Shown here one piece after another: positions 1 to 8,759 of a stretch of 64,000 nucleotides of DNA (positions are counted from its first letter, which is position 1; each line of letters starts with the position of its first letter). The notes beneath the pieces are model-generated. The model made no database searches, was not told the origin of the DNA, and saw only the letters and a program-made list of their open reading frames with translations. Made by a program: the position numbers and the translations under genes. Origin of the DNA: Hymenobacter sp. J193. Its GTDB lineage: Bacteria > Bacteroidota > Bacteroidia > Cytophagales > Hymenobacteraceae. The stretch is from the NCBI RefSeq assembly GCF_024700075.1, contig NZ_JAJONE010000001.1, positions 2,756,001-2,820,000 of the forward strand. The letters are read 5' to 3'.

Positions 1-205
1 GGATAGCCAACATATAATTGTGATAGGGCTTTTTGTAAGTAAAAGAAGAGTTTTGGTACGTGAACCGGCAGAGGCCGCACATAAACAGAAGTATAGGGGC
101 CGACTATGACCGGCAACTCCGCTTACTCTGCTATCTTGGCCCGGCTGCCTGGCCGGGTCAGCCGTGGCCAATTGGGTACCTTCGCTTTTCTCTTGACTGC
201 ATTCC

Positions 206-1165
206 GTGGAAAACTACCGCGACAAAATCCGCCAGGTATTTACTGAAGTTGGCAAAGTGGTGGTGGGCCAGCACTACATGGTCAACCGGCTGCTGATTGG
301 CCTGTTTACGGGCGGGCACATCCTGCTGGAAGGGGTGCCGGGCCTAGCCAAAACCCTTACCATCAGTACCCTGTCCCGGGTAATGCACCTGCCGTTTCAG
401 CGCGTGCAGTTCACCCCCGATCTGCTGCCCTCCGACCTCATCGGCACCATGATCTACAACCAGAGCCAGTCGATATTTGAGGTGAAGAAGGGGCCGATTT
501 TCGCCAACCTCGTGCTGGCCGACGAAATCAACCGCTCCCCGGCCAAGGTGCAGAGTGCCCTGCTCGAAGCCATGCAGGAGCGGCAGGTTACCATCGGCGA
601 AACCACGTACCCGCTGGATCTGCCGTTTCTGGTGCTGGCCACCCAAAACCCCGTGGAGCAGGAAGGCACTTACCCGCTGCCCGAGGCCCAGGTAGACCGC
701 TTCATGATGAAGGTGTTCGTAGATTACCTCAAGAAGGCCGATGAGTTGGAAGTGATGCGCCGCATGGCCAACCTCAGCTACGTGGATGAAGTCAACCCCG
801 TGCTCACCAAAGAAGACATCTTTGCCATCCGCAGCCAGATCAATCAGGTGCAGATTTCCGAAACCCTGGAGAAGTACATCATCGAGCTGGTTTTTGCCAC
901 CCGCAAGCCGGCTGAGTACGATCTGCCGGACTTTCAGCAGTATGTACAGTTTGGGGTAAGCCCGCGCGCCAGCATTGCCCTGCACCGGGCCGCCAAAGCC
1001 GTGGCGTTTCTGGATGAGCGTGACTACGTACTGCCCGAAGACATCAAGGAAGTGGCGGCCGATGTGCTCAACCACCGCATCCTGCTCAACTATGAAGCCG
1101 AGGCCGACGGCATCCGCACCCAGGATCTGATTGAGGCCATCCTGCGCAAAGTGCCCATCAGCTAA
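206..1165 (+). CDS. MoxR-family AAA+ ATPase
   Basis: This 319-residue protein is a MoxR-type AAA+ ATPase, a cytoplasmic chaperone-like ATPase that usually works with VWA-domain and DUF58 proteins. The Walker A motif GVPGLAKT lies near residue 44, the Walker B motif LVLADEIN near residue 103, and the sensor/arginine-finger stretch TQNPVEQEGTYPLPEAQVDR follows; the C-terminal lid is present. Its length is normal for the family. I use the GTG at 206 because an in-frame TGA lies at 194 and only a CTG lies between. The usual DUF58/VWA partner genes are not next to it here: a short remnant and then a convergent flippase follow. Identification is secure from the motifs; the substrate is unknown. Confidence 0.95.
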   Translation: MENYRDKIRQVFTEVGKVVVGQHYMVNRLLIGLFTGGHILLEGVPGLAKTLTISTLSRVMHLPFQRVQFTPDLLPSDLIGTMIYNQSQSIFEVKKGPIFANLVLADEINRSPAKVQSALLEAMQERQVTIGETTYPLDLPFLVLATQNPVEQEGTYPLPEAQVDRFMMKVFVDYLKKADELEVMRRMANLSYVDEVNPVLTKEDIFAIRSQINQVQISETLEKYIIELVFATRKPAEYDLPDFQQYVQFGVSPRASIALHRAAKAVAFLDERDYVLPEDIKEVAADVLNHRILLNYEAEADGIRTQDLIEAILRKVPIS

Positions 1166-1176
1166 TCCGTTCTGCT

Positions 1177-1323
1177 TTGTCCCGACTCACCAAGACTCTG
1201 CGCGCCCTGGGCCGGGTGGCGCGTAACCCGTGGCTGCTCAACCACGTGCTCATTGCCGATGAAAGCGCCTGGCAGCGGCGGGCACTGGCGCATAGTCCCC
1301 AACGAGGCATTCTGACCAGCTAA
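1177..1323 (+). pseudogene. 48-codon ORF after moxR, possible gene remnant
   Basis: A TTG-initiated reading frame of 48 codons starts 11 nt after the moxR stop and ends at TAA. It has a clearly protein-like basic N-terminus (SRLTKTLRALGRVARNPWLL) with coding-type GC-rich third positions, then stops abruptly. The sequence resembles the start of a larger Bacteroidota protein, perhaps a class I methyltransferase of the type with an RNPWLLNHVL-like N-terminus, but I cannot confirm this. It could be the 5' stub of a gene whose remainder was lost, or a genuine small protein co-transcribed with moxR. Confidence 0.35.
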
Positions 1324-1434
1324 AGCAGGTTGGCAACACGCGGTGCGCAGTGTGTCTACCGGACGCCACGCCTACCCAAGCGCTCAATCCCCTGGCCGAC
1401 TCCCGTATTTTGAAGTGGCAGTGAAGACAGCAGG

Positions 1435-2703
1435 CTAGCGCCAGCGCTGCCGCAACAGCCGCCACCCGTGCGCCACGTCATCAGGGCGTAGCAGGAAGGC
1501 CCTGAAGCCGCTGCCAGTAGCCCGTTGGAAGTGCCACAGCAAAAAGGAGGTGGAAGCCACGTAGGAGCAGGTAGAAGCCAGCGCCGCCCCCCGGATGCCC
1601 AGCTTCGGAATAAGCAGAGCGCAGGCAATCAGCGTGACGGCCAAGCCCAGCGTGGCGGCAGTATTGTTGATGCGGTAGCGGGCCAGGGCCGCGAAATAGC
1701 TGCTCACCAGCAGCTGAACAGCCATAACCACCACGCCGGGAGCCAGCAGCAGCATAACCGGGCGCGCGGCCCCAAACTCAGCCCCGAACACCCGGCTCAG
1801 CAGTTCCGCCGGCAGCCCGATTAGCGCCAGTACGGCCGCCAGCGTGCCGGCTATGGTGAGGCGCGCCACGCGTAAAGCAGCGGTGGGAAGCGGACCGGTA
1901 CCGGCCGTGTGTACCATGTCTACATACTGCACCAGGGCGGTGCTGCGCGGAATCAACCAGAGGGCCTCCATCAGCGCCACGCCTACCGATAGGATACCCA
2001 CCGCTCGGGCATCGGCATAGTAGGCTACGAAATAGTAGCTGAGGCGGTAATTGGCAAAGGCCAGGATATTGGAGAAGTGCGCCCCCCGGCTGTGGCGGGC
2101 CAGTTCGCGGGTGGTAGCCCGCAGCCGCAGGTCCAGCCGCAGTTGGTCGGGTAGCCTCAGCAGTAGCCTGAAGCTCAGCAGCAGAGGCAACCCAAACGCT
2201 ACATAGGAAGCATAATAATAAGTACTCACTGCCTGCCACCGCACAGCCAGCCCGAAGGCCAGCAGCAAGCCGCCCGCCAGCAATGCCACCTGCGCCGCCG
2301 TGAGCAGGTTGTAGCTGCCTTCGCGGCGCCGGCCCAGCAGCAGCGCGCAGTTGATGGAAAAAAATGCCTGCACCAAGCTCAGGCTGCCCAGATGCAGCAG
2401 GTAAGCAAATGCAGGCTGGCGAAGCAGCCCGACTACTGCTGTGCCGGCCGCGCACACCACCACGGCCCAGCCGTAGGCCGGCAGCAGAAGGTGCCACAGG
2501 TTGCGGCGCGGCGCCAGGTAAATCAGCGAAGAGCCACCCAAGAGCCCGATGAACAAGAGCAGGGCCGCGCAATCCGTAACAAACAAGCTCACGGCCCCAC
2601 GTCCCGCTGCACCCAGGTAACGCGCCGTCAGCCAGACCACGCCAAAACTCAGCAGAGCCGTACTTAGTCGGGCAGCAAAATTGTACGCGACGCGACGGAG
2701 CAT
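1435..2703 (-). CDS. Polysaccharide flippase (MATE/Wzx-like)
   Basis: A 422-residue polytopic membrane protein with about 12 hydrophobic helices and almost no soluble domain. The N-terminal FAARLSTALLSFGVVWLTAR and repeated hydrophobic blocks fit the PST/Wzx family, which flips lipid-linked oligosaccharides across the inner membrane. It starts 21 nt after the stop of the upstream glycosyltransferase, so the two are probably co-transcribed and act on the same glycan. A second, unrelated flippase of similar type is at about 36 kb. The substrate cannot be read from sequence. Confidence 0.85.
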   Translation of the reverse strand: MLRRVAYNFAARLSTALLSFGVVWLTARYLGAAGRGAVSLFVTDCAALLLFIGLLGGSSLIYLAPRRNLWHLLLPAYGWAVVVCAAGTAVVGLLRQPAFAYLLHLGSLSLVQAFFSINCALLLGRRREGSYNLLTAAQVALLAGGLLLAFGLAVRWQAVSTYYYASYVAFGLPLLLSFRLLLRLPDQLRLDLRLRATTRELARHSRGAHFSNILAFANYRLSYYFVAYYADARAVGILSVGVALMEALWLIPRSTALVQYVDMVHTAGTGPLPTAALRVARLTIAGTLAAVLALIGLPAELLSRVFGAEFGAARPVMLLLAPGVVVMAVQLLVSSYFAALARYRINNTAATLGLAVTLIACALLIPKLGIRGAALASTCSYVASTSFLLWHFQRATGSGFRAFLLRPDDVAHGWRLLRQRWR

Positions 2704-2724
2704 ATAGCGAGGAAAAATGTAAAG

Positions 2725-3924
2725 CTACGCCTGCGCCAGCAGCTGCCGGTACACCCGCCAGAAAGCAGCCCCCACCGCCGGATAGCTGAACCTACTAACG
2801 GCCCGGGCCCGCATAGCACTGGCATCGAAGCGGCCAGCCGGAGCTTGTAGGGCTGTGAGTAAGGCTTCAGCCAGGGCTGCCTCGTCGCCGGCCGGTACCA
2901 GCAGGCCGCAGGAGCCGTCTTCAGGCACCATTTCGGGCACGCCATTCACGCGGGTAGCCACCACCGGCAGGCCGCTGGCCTGAGCCTCAAGCAGTACGCA
3001 GGGCAGGTTTTCGTAATTGGAAAACAGCACGAACACCTGGGCAAGCTGCATTTCGGCCGCTACCTGCGCGGGCGTGAGCTTGCCCAGGAACTCCACCGTG
3101 CCGTCGGTCAGCAAGCCCAGGTCGGTGGCCAATTGGTGCATCTGGGCCTCAGCCAGCCCGTACCCCGCAATGCGCAGATGCAGGCGCAACTCGGGCTTCT
3201 GGCTGCGCAGGCGGGCTATTGTGCGCAAAGTGCCACTCAGGTTTTTGGCCTGCTCGTTGAAGGCGGCTACGTTCAGCAGACCCCGGCGGGGCCCGGACTC
3301 AGCCGGCAGGTGAAACAGCTCCGTATCTACCACATTCGGGATGATGACGGTATGCGGGTTCACGCCGCCCAGGCGTGCCAGGGCCCGGCGCAAGTCATCC
3401 GAAACGGGCGTGTAGGCATCGGCCTGCTTTACCAGCCACCCCGCTAGCCACCCCCGGAACCAGCTCCGGCGCTCATCATTGGCGGGCAGAAAGATGGTCC
3501 AGTTTTCCGTGATAAGGTACGGAATCCGGTGGCGCCACTTCAGCCAAAGAGCCAGAACGCCCGGGCGCAGCAGAATGTGGGCATGCGTAATATCGGGGCG
3601 GGAGCCGCCCCAGTGCTGCCGCACGGCACCAAGGCCCCGGCGCATGCATTCCAGCCAAAGCAGCAGCTTCAGTAGCTTATCCAACGGCTTCAGGCCTGTA
3701 ATCCGGGCGCGGTAATAATAGCGCCAGGTAGGCACCAGCCCCGTCGGGTCGTGTTCGGCCTCAATCAAGGCAGGCAAGGGGTGGCGGGCTACGGCGGCAA
3801 ATACCACGGCGGTTTGGGCCGTGGGCTCGGCCTGGGCAATAGCCGCAATGTGCCGGGCTACAAAGTCGCCATCCTGATCATCGTAGCGGTTGGGGTACCA
3901 CTTGGGCAGGTGCAGGATGCGCAT
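2725..3924 (-). CDS. Glycosyltransferase family 4 (GT-B fold)
   Basis: A 399-residue GT4 glycosyltransferase. The N-terminal acceptor domain starts MRILHLPKWYPNRYDDQDG with the usual HAHILLRPG segment; the C-terminal domain carries IIPNVVDTELF, LRIAGYG, and the ENLPCVLLEAQASGLPVVAT donor-binding motif (the E-x7-E signature). It should transfer a sugar from a nucleotide-sugar to a lipid-linked or surface glycan on the cytoplasmic side of the membrane. I choose the ATG at 3924 rather than the TTG one codon upstream. A TAnnTTTG element lies 34 nt upstream and the flippase gene follows at 21 nt, so the pair forms a small glycan operon. Confidence 0.92.
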   Translation of the reverse strand: MRILHLPKWYPNRYDDQDGDFVARHIAAIAQAEPTAQTAVVFAAVARHPLPALIEAEHDPTGLVPTWRYYYRARITGLKPLDKLLKLLLWLECMRRGLGAVRQHWGGSRPDITHAHILLRPGVLALWLKWRHRIPYLITENWTIFLPANDERRSWFRGWLAGWLVKQADAYTPVSDDLRRALARLGGVNPHTVIIPNVVDTELFHLPAESGPRRGLLNVAAFNEQAKNLSGTLRTIARLRSQKPELRLHLRIAGYGLAEAQMHQLATDLGLLTDGTVEFLGKLTPAQVAAEMQLAQVFVLFSNYENLPCVLLEAQASGLPVVATRVNGVPEMVPEDGSCGLLVPAGDEAALAEALLTALQAPAGRFDASAMRARAVSRFSYPAVGAAFWRVYRQLLAQA

Positions 3925-3957
3925 CAATCAATAGGCGGTTAGGAAGCGAAGCAGAAA

Positions 3958-3965
3958 CAAAAGTA
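3958..3965 (-). promoter_or_regulatory. -7 promoter element TACTTTTG for the glycosyltransferase/flippase pair
   Basis: On the minus strand TACTTTTG matches the Bacteroidota -7 consensus TAnnTTTG, 34 nt before the ATG at 3924. No clear -33 TTG is visible at the expected distance. Confidence 0.5.
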
Positions 3966-4052
3966 GCGCTAGGAGCGGAGTTGGCCCATCTGCGCTATGT
4001 AAAGGTGCCCGTTGGCCCGCAGCCGCGCATCATCACCCGGCCACCGTAAGCA

Positions 4053-4083
4053 CAAAAAGGGCGGACACGTTCGGTGTCCGCCC
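4053..4083 (-). terminator. Intrinsic terminator after the T9SS type A protein
   Basis: A 10-bp perfect stem (4059-4068 with 4074-4083, 5-nt loop) is followed on the minus strand by TTTTTG. It lies 33 nt beyond the stop codon of the gene at 4116-5723. Confidence 0.85.
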
Positions 4084-4115
4084 CCAGATTCAGGCTGTGC
4101 TATGCGTGCAGGTAC

Positions 4116-5723
4116 CTATTGTGTCACCACGAAGCGTACGGCCTGGGTGGTTTCTTCGGTAACTACTGTGGCTACATATACGCCGGCTTTCAGGCTGGGC
4201 AGGCGCAGCTCGTGCGCACCAGCAGCCAGTTTCGTGGGCTGGCTCAGTTGGGCAACCTCGCGGCCGGTCACGTCCAGCACGCGCACGGCGGCCGTCGCCC
4301 CACGCCGCAGCACGAAAGCCACAGAGGCCTGGCCGGCGGCCGGGTTGGGGTACACGCTCAGGCCGGCCAGCTGGTCGGATTTCTTACGGCTGGCGGTGGT
4401 GATGCCGCTGGCATAGTCGGTGTTCTGCGGGTCGAAGTTGGTCCAGCCAGCCGTCCAGTCTTCGGCGCCGAAGGCGCCCCGGAACGCTACTTTATCGAAA
4501 AACTCCCCACTGATTTTAGCGTCGGTGAAGTCGGCGCCGGCCTGCAGGCTGGAGGCGGCCAGCGGCATAAACTTAGGCGCCGTGAGGCTGAAGTTGTCGG
4601 CGTTCAAACTCAGCGCGTCGGTGGTGGTCAGCTGGTTGTTGCGCGTGGCGGCGTTGAAGAAGCCGGCTACGTCGTAGGAACTGCCCGAGGCAGCGGCGAA
4701 GTTCGTTTTGGCGCTGGCCAGCACGGTGTTCTTGATTTGCAGCTCCCCGCTCGTGGCGTTGGCTTCCGAGGGCGTACCATCCAGCAGCAAGCCGGTGGGC
4801 CAGCCCGTGAAGACCGAGTTGAAGACCGACAGCGCCGAGTTGCGCCGGATGTGCATAGCGCGCTTGTAGTCCGAGTTCAGGTTGGTAGAAGCGGGCAGGA
4901 AGCTGCTCACGTTCGAGAAAACCGCGCTGGTTTTGGGCGAGTTGGCCGAGCCGTTCTTGTCGTTGTCCGACTCAAAGCTATTGGAGCCCGAAATGTCGGC
5001 CACTTCCGGGTCGCGCAGGGCCACGGCGTACTGCACCTTGCCCGAAAAGCCGTTGTCGGAGTCGAAGTCATCATCCAGCCCGCGGAAGGCCACCAGGTGC
5101 TTGGCATTCACGCTGCCCCCAAACCACTCAAAGGAGTCGTCGCCGGAATAGGATATCTGTACGTGGTCGATAATGGTGCCGGAGCCCACGCCGCCCAGCG
5201 TCAGACCGTTGATTTCGTTGTCGGGCTGGAAAGCCACGCCGGGGAATTCGATGCGCACGTAGCGCAGGATACCGGAGTTGTCGTTGGCTACGGTGCCGCC
5301 GAACACGCCGTTCACGCCGCCCTCAATCACGGCCGTGGTGCCGCTGATGTTCTGGGGGGCGCGGCCCAGCAGAATCACGCCGCCCCAGTCGCCGCGGGCG
5401 CGCTTGCCTTTGTCCGAGTTCGAAGTGAATACAATGGGCTGGCTGGCCGTGCCGTCGGCCATGAGCTTACCGCCCTGTTCCACAATCAGCGTGCCCTGGG
5501 TGTCTTTCTTGCCTTTAATAACAGTGCCGGGCTCAATGGTGAGCGTGGCGCCGTCGGCCACCCGCACGAAGCCGTCGAGCAGGTACACGTTCTTGTTGGA
5601 CCAGGTGGTGTTGGCCGTAATCTTGTCCTTAACCGTTACCACGGGTGCCTGTGCCTGCGCCCGTTGAGCGGAGGAACTGAGCAGCGCGGCGAGCAGGAAA
5701 GCAGGAAGTACAAACTTTTTCAT
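4116..5723 (-). CDS. Secreted protein with T9SS type A sorting domain
   Basis: A 535-residue exported protein. It begins with a signal peptide (MKKFVLPAFLLAALL) ending AQA|QAPV. The middle (residues about 40-400) is rich in IEPGTVIKG, GGKLMADGT and GGVILLGRAP, the pattern of a parallel beta-helix-like adhesin. The last 80 residues form a T9SS type A domain: LSVYPNPAAG, then VRVLDVTGREV, then AGVYVATVV. It should cross the outer membrane through the SprA system and be anchored or released at the surface. I start at 5723: the ATG 14 codons upstream lies at the edge of the preceding gene's terminator. It follows a TonB receptor, a pairing that suggests a shared substrate, which is inference. Confidence 0.9.
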   Translation of the reverse strand: MKKFVLPAFLLAALLSSSAQRAQAQAPVVTVKDKITANTTWSNKNVYLLDGFVRVADGATLTIEPGTVIKGKKDTQGTLIVEQGGKLMADGTASQPIVFTSNSDKGKRARGDWGGVILLGRAPQNISGTTAVIEGGVNGVFGGTVANDNSGILRYVRIEFPGVAFQPDNEINGLTLGGVGSGTIIDHVQISYSGDDSFEWFGGSVNAKHLVAFRGLDDDFDSDNGFSGKVQYAVALRDPEVADISGSNSFESDNDKNGSANSPKTSAVFSNVSSFLPASTNLNSDYKRAMHIRRNSALSVFNSVFTGWPTGLLLDGTPSEANATSGELQIKNTVLASAKTNFAAASGSSYDVAGFFNAATRNNQLTTTDALSLNADNFSLTAPKFMPLAASSLQAGADFTDAKISGEFFDKVAFRGAFGAEDWTAGWTNFDPQNTDYASGITTASRKKSDQLAGLSVYPNPAAGQASVAFVLRRGATAAVRVLDVTGREVAQLSQPTKLAAGAHELRLPSLKAGVYVATVVTEETTQAVRFVVTQ

Positions 5724-5766
5724 AGTCAGAAAGACGTGGTTGAAATGACGCTGCGAAGTACTCATG

Positions 5767-5797
5767 AAAAAACGCCTCCCGGGCTACGGAAGGCGTT
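5767..5797 (-). terminator. Intrinsic terminator between TonB receptor and T9SS protein
   Basis: On the minus strand AACGCCT (5797-5791) pairs with AGGCGTT (5777-5771) and is followed by a T-run, 32 nt past the receptor stop. It separates the two genes and argues that the downstream gene starts at 5723, not 5765. Confidence 0.8.
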
Positions 5798-5828
5798 ATC
5801 CTTTCTTTAGGCGAATGTTACCTTATTG

Positions 5829-8618
5829 TTAGAAGCGGTACACCAGCCCGAGGGTGCTGTACTGGCCCCGGCGGTAGCGGGCAAAGTCCCGGTCGGCGCT
5901 GGTAATCTTGGCGTCGAAGTCCACGTCCTGCACCTGGCGCACGGCCTGGTTGAATACGTCCTGAATACCGCCCTTGATTTCCAGGCGCTGCCCAATGCTC
6001 TTGGTCACGGCAATGTCCAGCACGTTGCGCGGCATTTCGTAGATGGTGAAGATGTCGCGGTTGCCTACCAAGAAGATGCGCTTACCCACCACGTTGTACT
6101 GCACGTTCAGCTGCAGGCCGCGGTCGGTATCCTGGTAGAAAAGGCCCGCATTCACCACATATGGCGACTGGCCCTGCAGCGGGCGGCGCGCAATCTGCGA
6201 GGAGTCACTGCTCAGATCCACCCGGCTCCGAATCACGGAGGCGTTCAGCAGCACCGAGAAGCGGTTCCAGATGTCGGCCCCGCCCAGGCCGGCCAACGAC
6301 TTGCGCAGCTCAATCTCTGCGCCGTAGTCGTAAGCCGCGTCGGCGTTGGCAGGCTTGATGTTGGGCAAAGAGCCGCTGGCGGGCTGCTGCGTTTGCTCAA
6401 TGGCATCGTTGAAGTACTTGTAGAACACACCGCCCGACAGCATTTCCGTGGGGCTGGGGTAGAACTCGTAGCGCAGGTCGGCGTTGTAGATGGTAGCCGT
6501 TTTCAGCTGCGGGTTGCCGATAATCAGGGCCGTGTTGTTGAAGTCATAGTAAGGATACAGGGCCTGCTCCCGGAACTCGGGGCGGTTCACCGTCACGCTG
6601 GCGGCGGCCCGCAGCAGGCTACGCAACGTAAAGTTGTAGGTGGAGTTGAACGAGGGCATCACAATAGTGCGCTTCTCGCGGGTATTTACCGGCTCATCGC
6701 CCAGCGTGGCCGTGTTCACCTGCCGGTCATTATACTCGATGCGCACCCCACCTGAGAGGTTCACTTTGTCGCTGATGGGCGCCGTGGTACCCACATAGCC
6801 GGCAATGAGGGTGTTGTCGGCCGTGTAGTTGCGGCTGGGGTTGCGCACCTCGTCCAGCTGCAGCTTCTCCGGCCCGAAGTTCTCCGGCGCGAATACCTGG
6901 TCAATCGGCCGTGTCAGAATGCTATTGTCGAAGCCGTTTTCGGTGCCGCGCACGAAGCCCAGCAGGCGGGCGTTGAAGTCCCGGCTTTTGCGCTCGGTGT
7001 AAAAGCCGGCCCGCAGCTTGTAGGCACTGGCGCGAGTAGTGTCGCGGCCCGTGAGGCGGCGCTCCACTTGTCCGCTTAGCATATAGGTATTCTCCCGGAG
7101 GTCGGAGTAGAAGCGGCTGGTTTCTACCAGTTCCCGGCCAATGGTTACGCGGAATGGGTCATCGGTGCCCAGCTCGCGCTGGGTGCGGGCCCGGCGGAAG
7201 TCGGGCTCGTTGCGGTTCACGTAGTTGTAGCCGCCGGTCCAGCTCACGGTGGTGTTTTCGCGGCCACCGAGCGTGTGAGTACCCTGCAGCTGGCCCGAGT
7301 AGATGCTGCGGCTGGTGTAGTGGAAGGCATAGTCGCGTCGGTCGTAGCCATCGGCTTCGTTTACGCCGGTACGTAGCACCGTCTGGTCGGCCCCAATCTG
7401 GTTGAACAGGTTGCGGAACTCCACTTTGTGGCGCGGATTCAGCCGCACTGCCCAGTTGTGCACGATGCCCAGGCGCACGCCGGCCGTGCTCTGTTGGTCT
7501 TCATAGCCAAACTGCTGCTGAATAGTGCCGCCCGACGGCTGGTTGTAGCGCGCCCGGCTCACGGTGTACTGCTCCAGCGTGTTAGAGTAAGAAAGGGACG
7601 TAACATTCGTCAGGTCGGCACTGCCCAGCGTCAGGCGGCGCGTAAGGCCTAGCGAAGCGCGCAGATCCGGCCGCGCCGTCACGTTGCGCATACCCCAGTC
7701 GTTGCGCAGGGAGCGGCCTGTGGCGGCCAGCTGCTCCGGCGTGGCATTGTCCGATGATACCGTGCCGGGCGTGCCGCTGGGCAGCGTGCGTTGCGAGTTG
7801 TCGAAGCCCAGCCAGTCGGTAGGGGAGTTGTTGGCGCGCTGGAAGGCGTTGAAGGTGGTGCCGGCGCGGTAGGAGCTGGAAAAGGAAAACGTAGTGCTGT
7901 TCTCGATGGCGGAGTTCTTGGTGTACACCTTTACTACGCCGCCGCCCATTTCGCCGGGCAGTTCCGGTGCCCCCGACTTAAACACCAGGATCCGGTCGAT
8001 AACCGAGCTGGGCAGCACATCAAAGGAAAACGAGCGGGTATCGGTTTCGGCCGAAGGCGTGAGGGCGTCGTTCAGCAACACCGTGTTGTAGCGCTCCGAC
8101 AGCCCCCGGATTACTACGAAGGTGTTGTTCTGAATCGTCACGCCCGGAATGCGCTTTACTACTTCGGCGGCGTCGCGGTCCAGGGATTTTACAATCTGGT
8201 CGTTCGACATGCCGCTCACGACCACCTCACTTTTGCGCAGGTCCTGAATCAGCGCCACCTCAGTGCCGGTCTGCTTCTGGCCGGTCACCGTCACGCCTTG
8301 CAGCGTTGTAGTATTTTCCTCCAGCGTGGCATTTAGGGTGGTAATGGCGTCGGCGCGCACCGCAATACCGGGGAAGGTTTGGGGCTTGTAGCCGATGTTG
8401 GTAATGGTGATGCTGTAGGTTCCCGGTTCCAGCTTCAGGGTGTAGTGGCCGTCTACCTCCACGGGAGCGGCCTGAATGGTGCCTGTTACCAGCACCGTGG
8501 CGCCAATGACGGCCTCGCCGGTTTTTTTGTCTTTCACGTTGCCGCTGAGCGTACCTTGCTGGGCCAGGGCCCAGGTGCTTGTCAACAGCATAAGCAGCAC
8601 TAGGAAAGAACGTTGCAT
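5829..8618 (-). CDS. TonB-dependent outer-membrane receptor with CarboxypepD_reg domain
   Basis: A 929-residue outer-membrane receptor. It has a signal peptide cut at ALA|QQGTLSG, an N-terminal carboxypeptidase-regulatory-like domain (SGNVKDKKTGEAVIGATVLV, residues about 22-100), then a plug domain with VKSLDRDAAEVVKRIPGVTI and VVIRGLSERYNTVLLNDALT, and a large beta-barrel ending in a terminal Phe (STLGLVYRF). It would take up a large or chelated substrate using TonB-ExbBD energy. No SusD-like partner is present; the next gene downstream is a T9SS-exported protein. The ATG at 8618 is chosen because the signal peptide begins there and a TAnnTTTG promoter lies 25 nt upstream; the ORF extends to 8711 without these features. 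Confidence 0.93.
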   Translation of the reverse strand: MQRSFLVLLMLLTSTWALAQQGTLSGNVKDKKTGEAVIGATVLVTGTIQAAPVEVDGHYTLKLEPGTYSITITNIGYKPQTFPGIAVRADAITTLNATLEENTTTLQGVTVTGQKQTGTEVALIQDLRKSEVVVSGMSNDQIVKSLDRDAAEVVKRIPGVTIQNNTFVVIRGLSERYNTVLLNDALTPSAETDTRSFSFDVLPSSVIDRILVFKSGAPELPGEMGGGVVKVYTKNSAIENSTTFSFSSSYRAGTTFNAFQRANNSPTDWLGFDNSQRTLPSGTPGTVSSDNATPEQLAATGRSLRNDWGMRNVTARPDLRASLGLTRRLTLGSADLTNVTSLSYSNTLEQYTVSRARYNQPSGGTIQQQFGYEDQQSTAGVRLGIVHNWAVRLNPRHKVEFRNLFNQIGADQTVLRTGVNEADGYDRRDYAFHYTSRSIYSGQLQGTHTLGGRENTTVSWTGGYNYVNRNEPDFRRARTQRELGTDDPFRVTIGRELVETSRFYSDLRENTYMLSGQVERRLTGRDTTRASAYKLRAGFYTERKSRDFNARLLGFVRGTENGFDNSILTRPIDQVFAPENFGPEKLQLDEVRNPSRNYTADNTLIAGYVGTTAPISDKVNLSGGVRIEYNDRQVNTATLGDEPVNTREKRTIVMPSFNSTYNFTLRSLLRAAASVTVNRPEFREQALYPYYDFNNTALIIGNPQLKTATIYNADLRYEFYPSPTEMLSGGVFYKYFNDAIEQTQQPASGSLPNIKPANADAAYDYGAEIELRKSLAGLGGADIWNRFSVLLNASVIRSRVDLSSDSSQIARRPLQGQSPYVVNAGLFYQDTDRGLQLNVQYNVVGKRIFLVGNRDIFTIYEMPRNVLDIAVTKSIGQRLEIKGGIQDVFNQAVRQVQDVDFDAKITSADRDFARYRRGQYSTLGLVYRF

Positions 8619-8642
8619 AGCCAGATGGGTTGTTTTGTGCCG

Positions 8643-8650
8643 CAAAAGTA
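8643..8650 (-). promoter_or_regulatory. -7 promoter element TACTTTTG for the TonB receptor
   Basis: TACTTTTG on the minus strand fits TAnnTTTG, 25 nt before the chosen ATG at 8618, giving a leader of under 20 nt. No good -33 element is seen. Confidence 0.55.
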
Positions 8651-8723
8651 CCCGGCCGCTATTATGCCAGCATGACGGCAATATTATGCTTATGTTACGC
8701 CCCGATGGCACCCGCTAAAAGCG

Positions 8724-8731
8724 TAGTTTTG
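8724..8731 (+). promoter_or_regulatory. -7 promoter element TAGTTTTG for yicC
   Basis: TAGTTTTG fits the TAnnTTTG consensus 28 nt upstream of the yicC ATG. It is divergent from the receptor promoter 75 nt away. Confidence 0.5.
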
Positions 8732-8759
8732 CCTCTCAAACCTCCCTATTCTTTTCTCT

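Noticed and set aside
60..296. 78-codon plus-strand frame overlapping the moxR start
   Set aside because: Overlaps moxR in another frame and lacks protein-like pattern.
5724..5765. Upstream ATG for the T9SS type A gene
   Set aside because: It lies at the edge of the upstream terminator; the signal peptide starts at the internal ATG.
4074..5810. 578-codon plus-strand frame
   Set aside because: Antisense to the T9SS type A protein, which has clear domains and a signal peptide.
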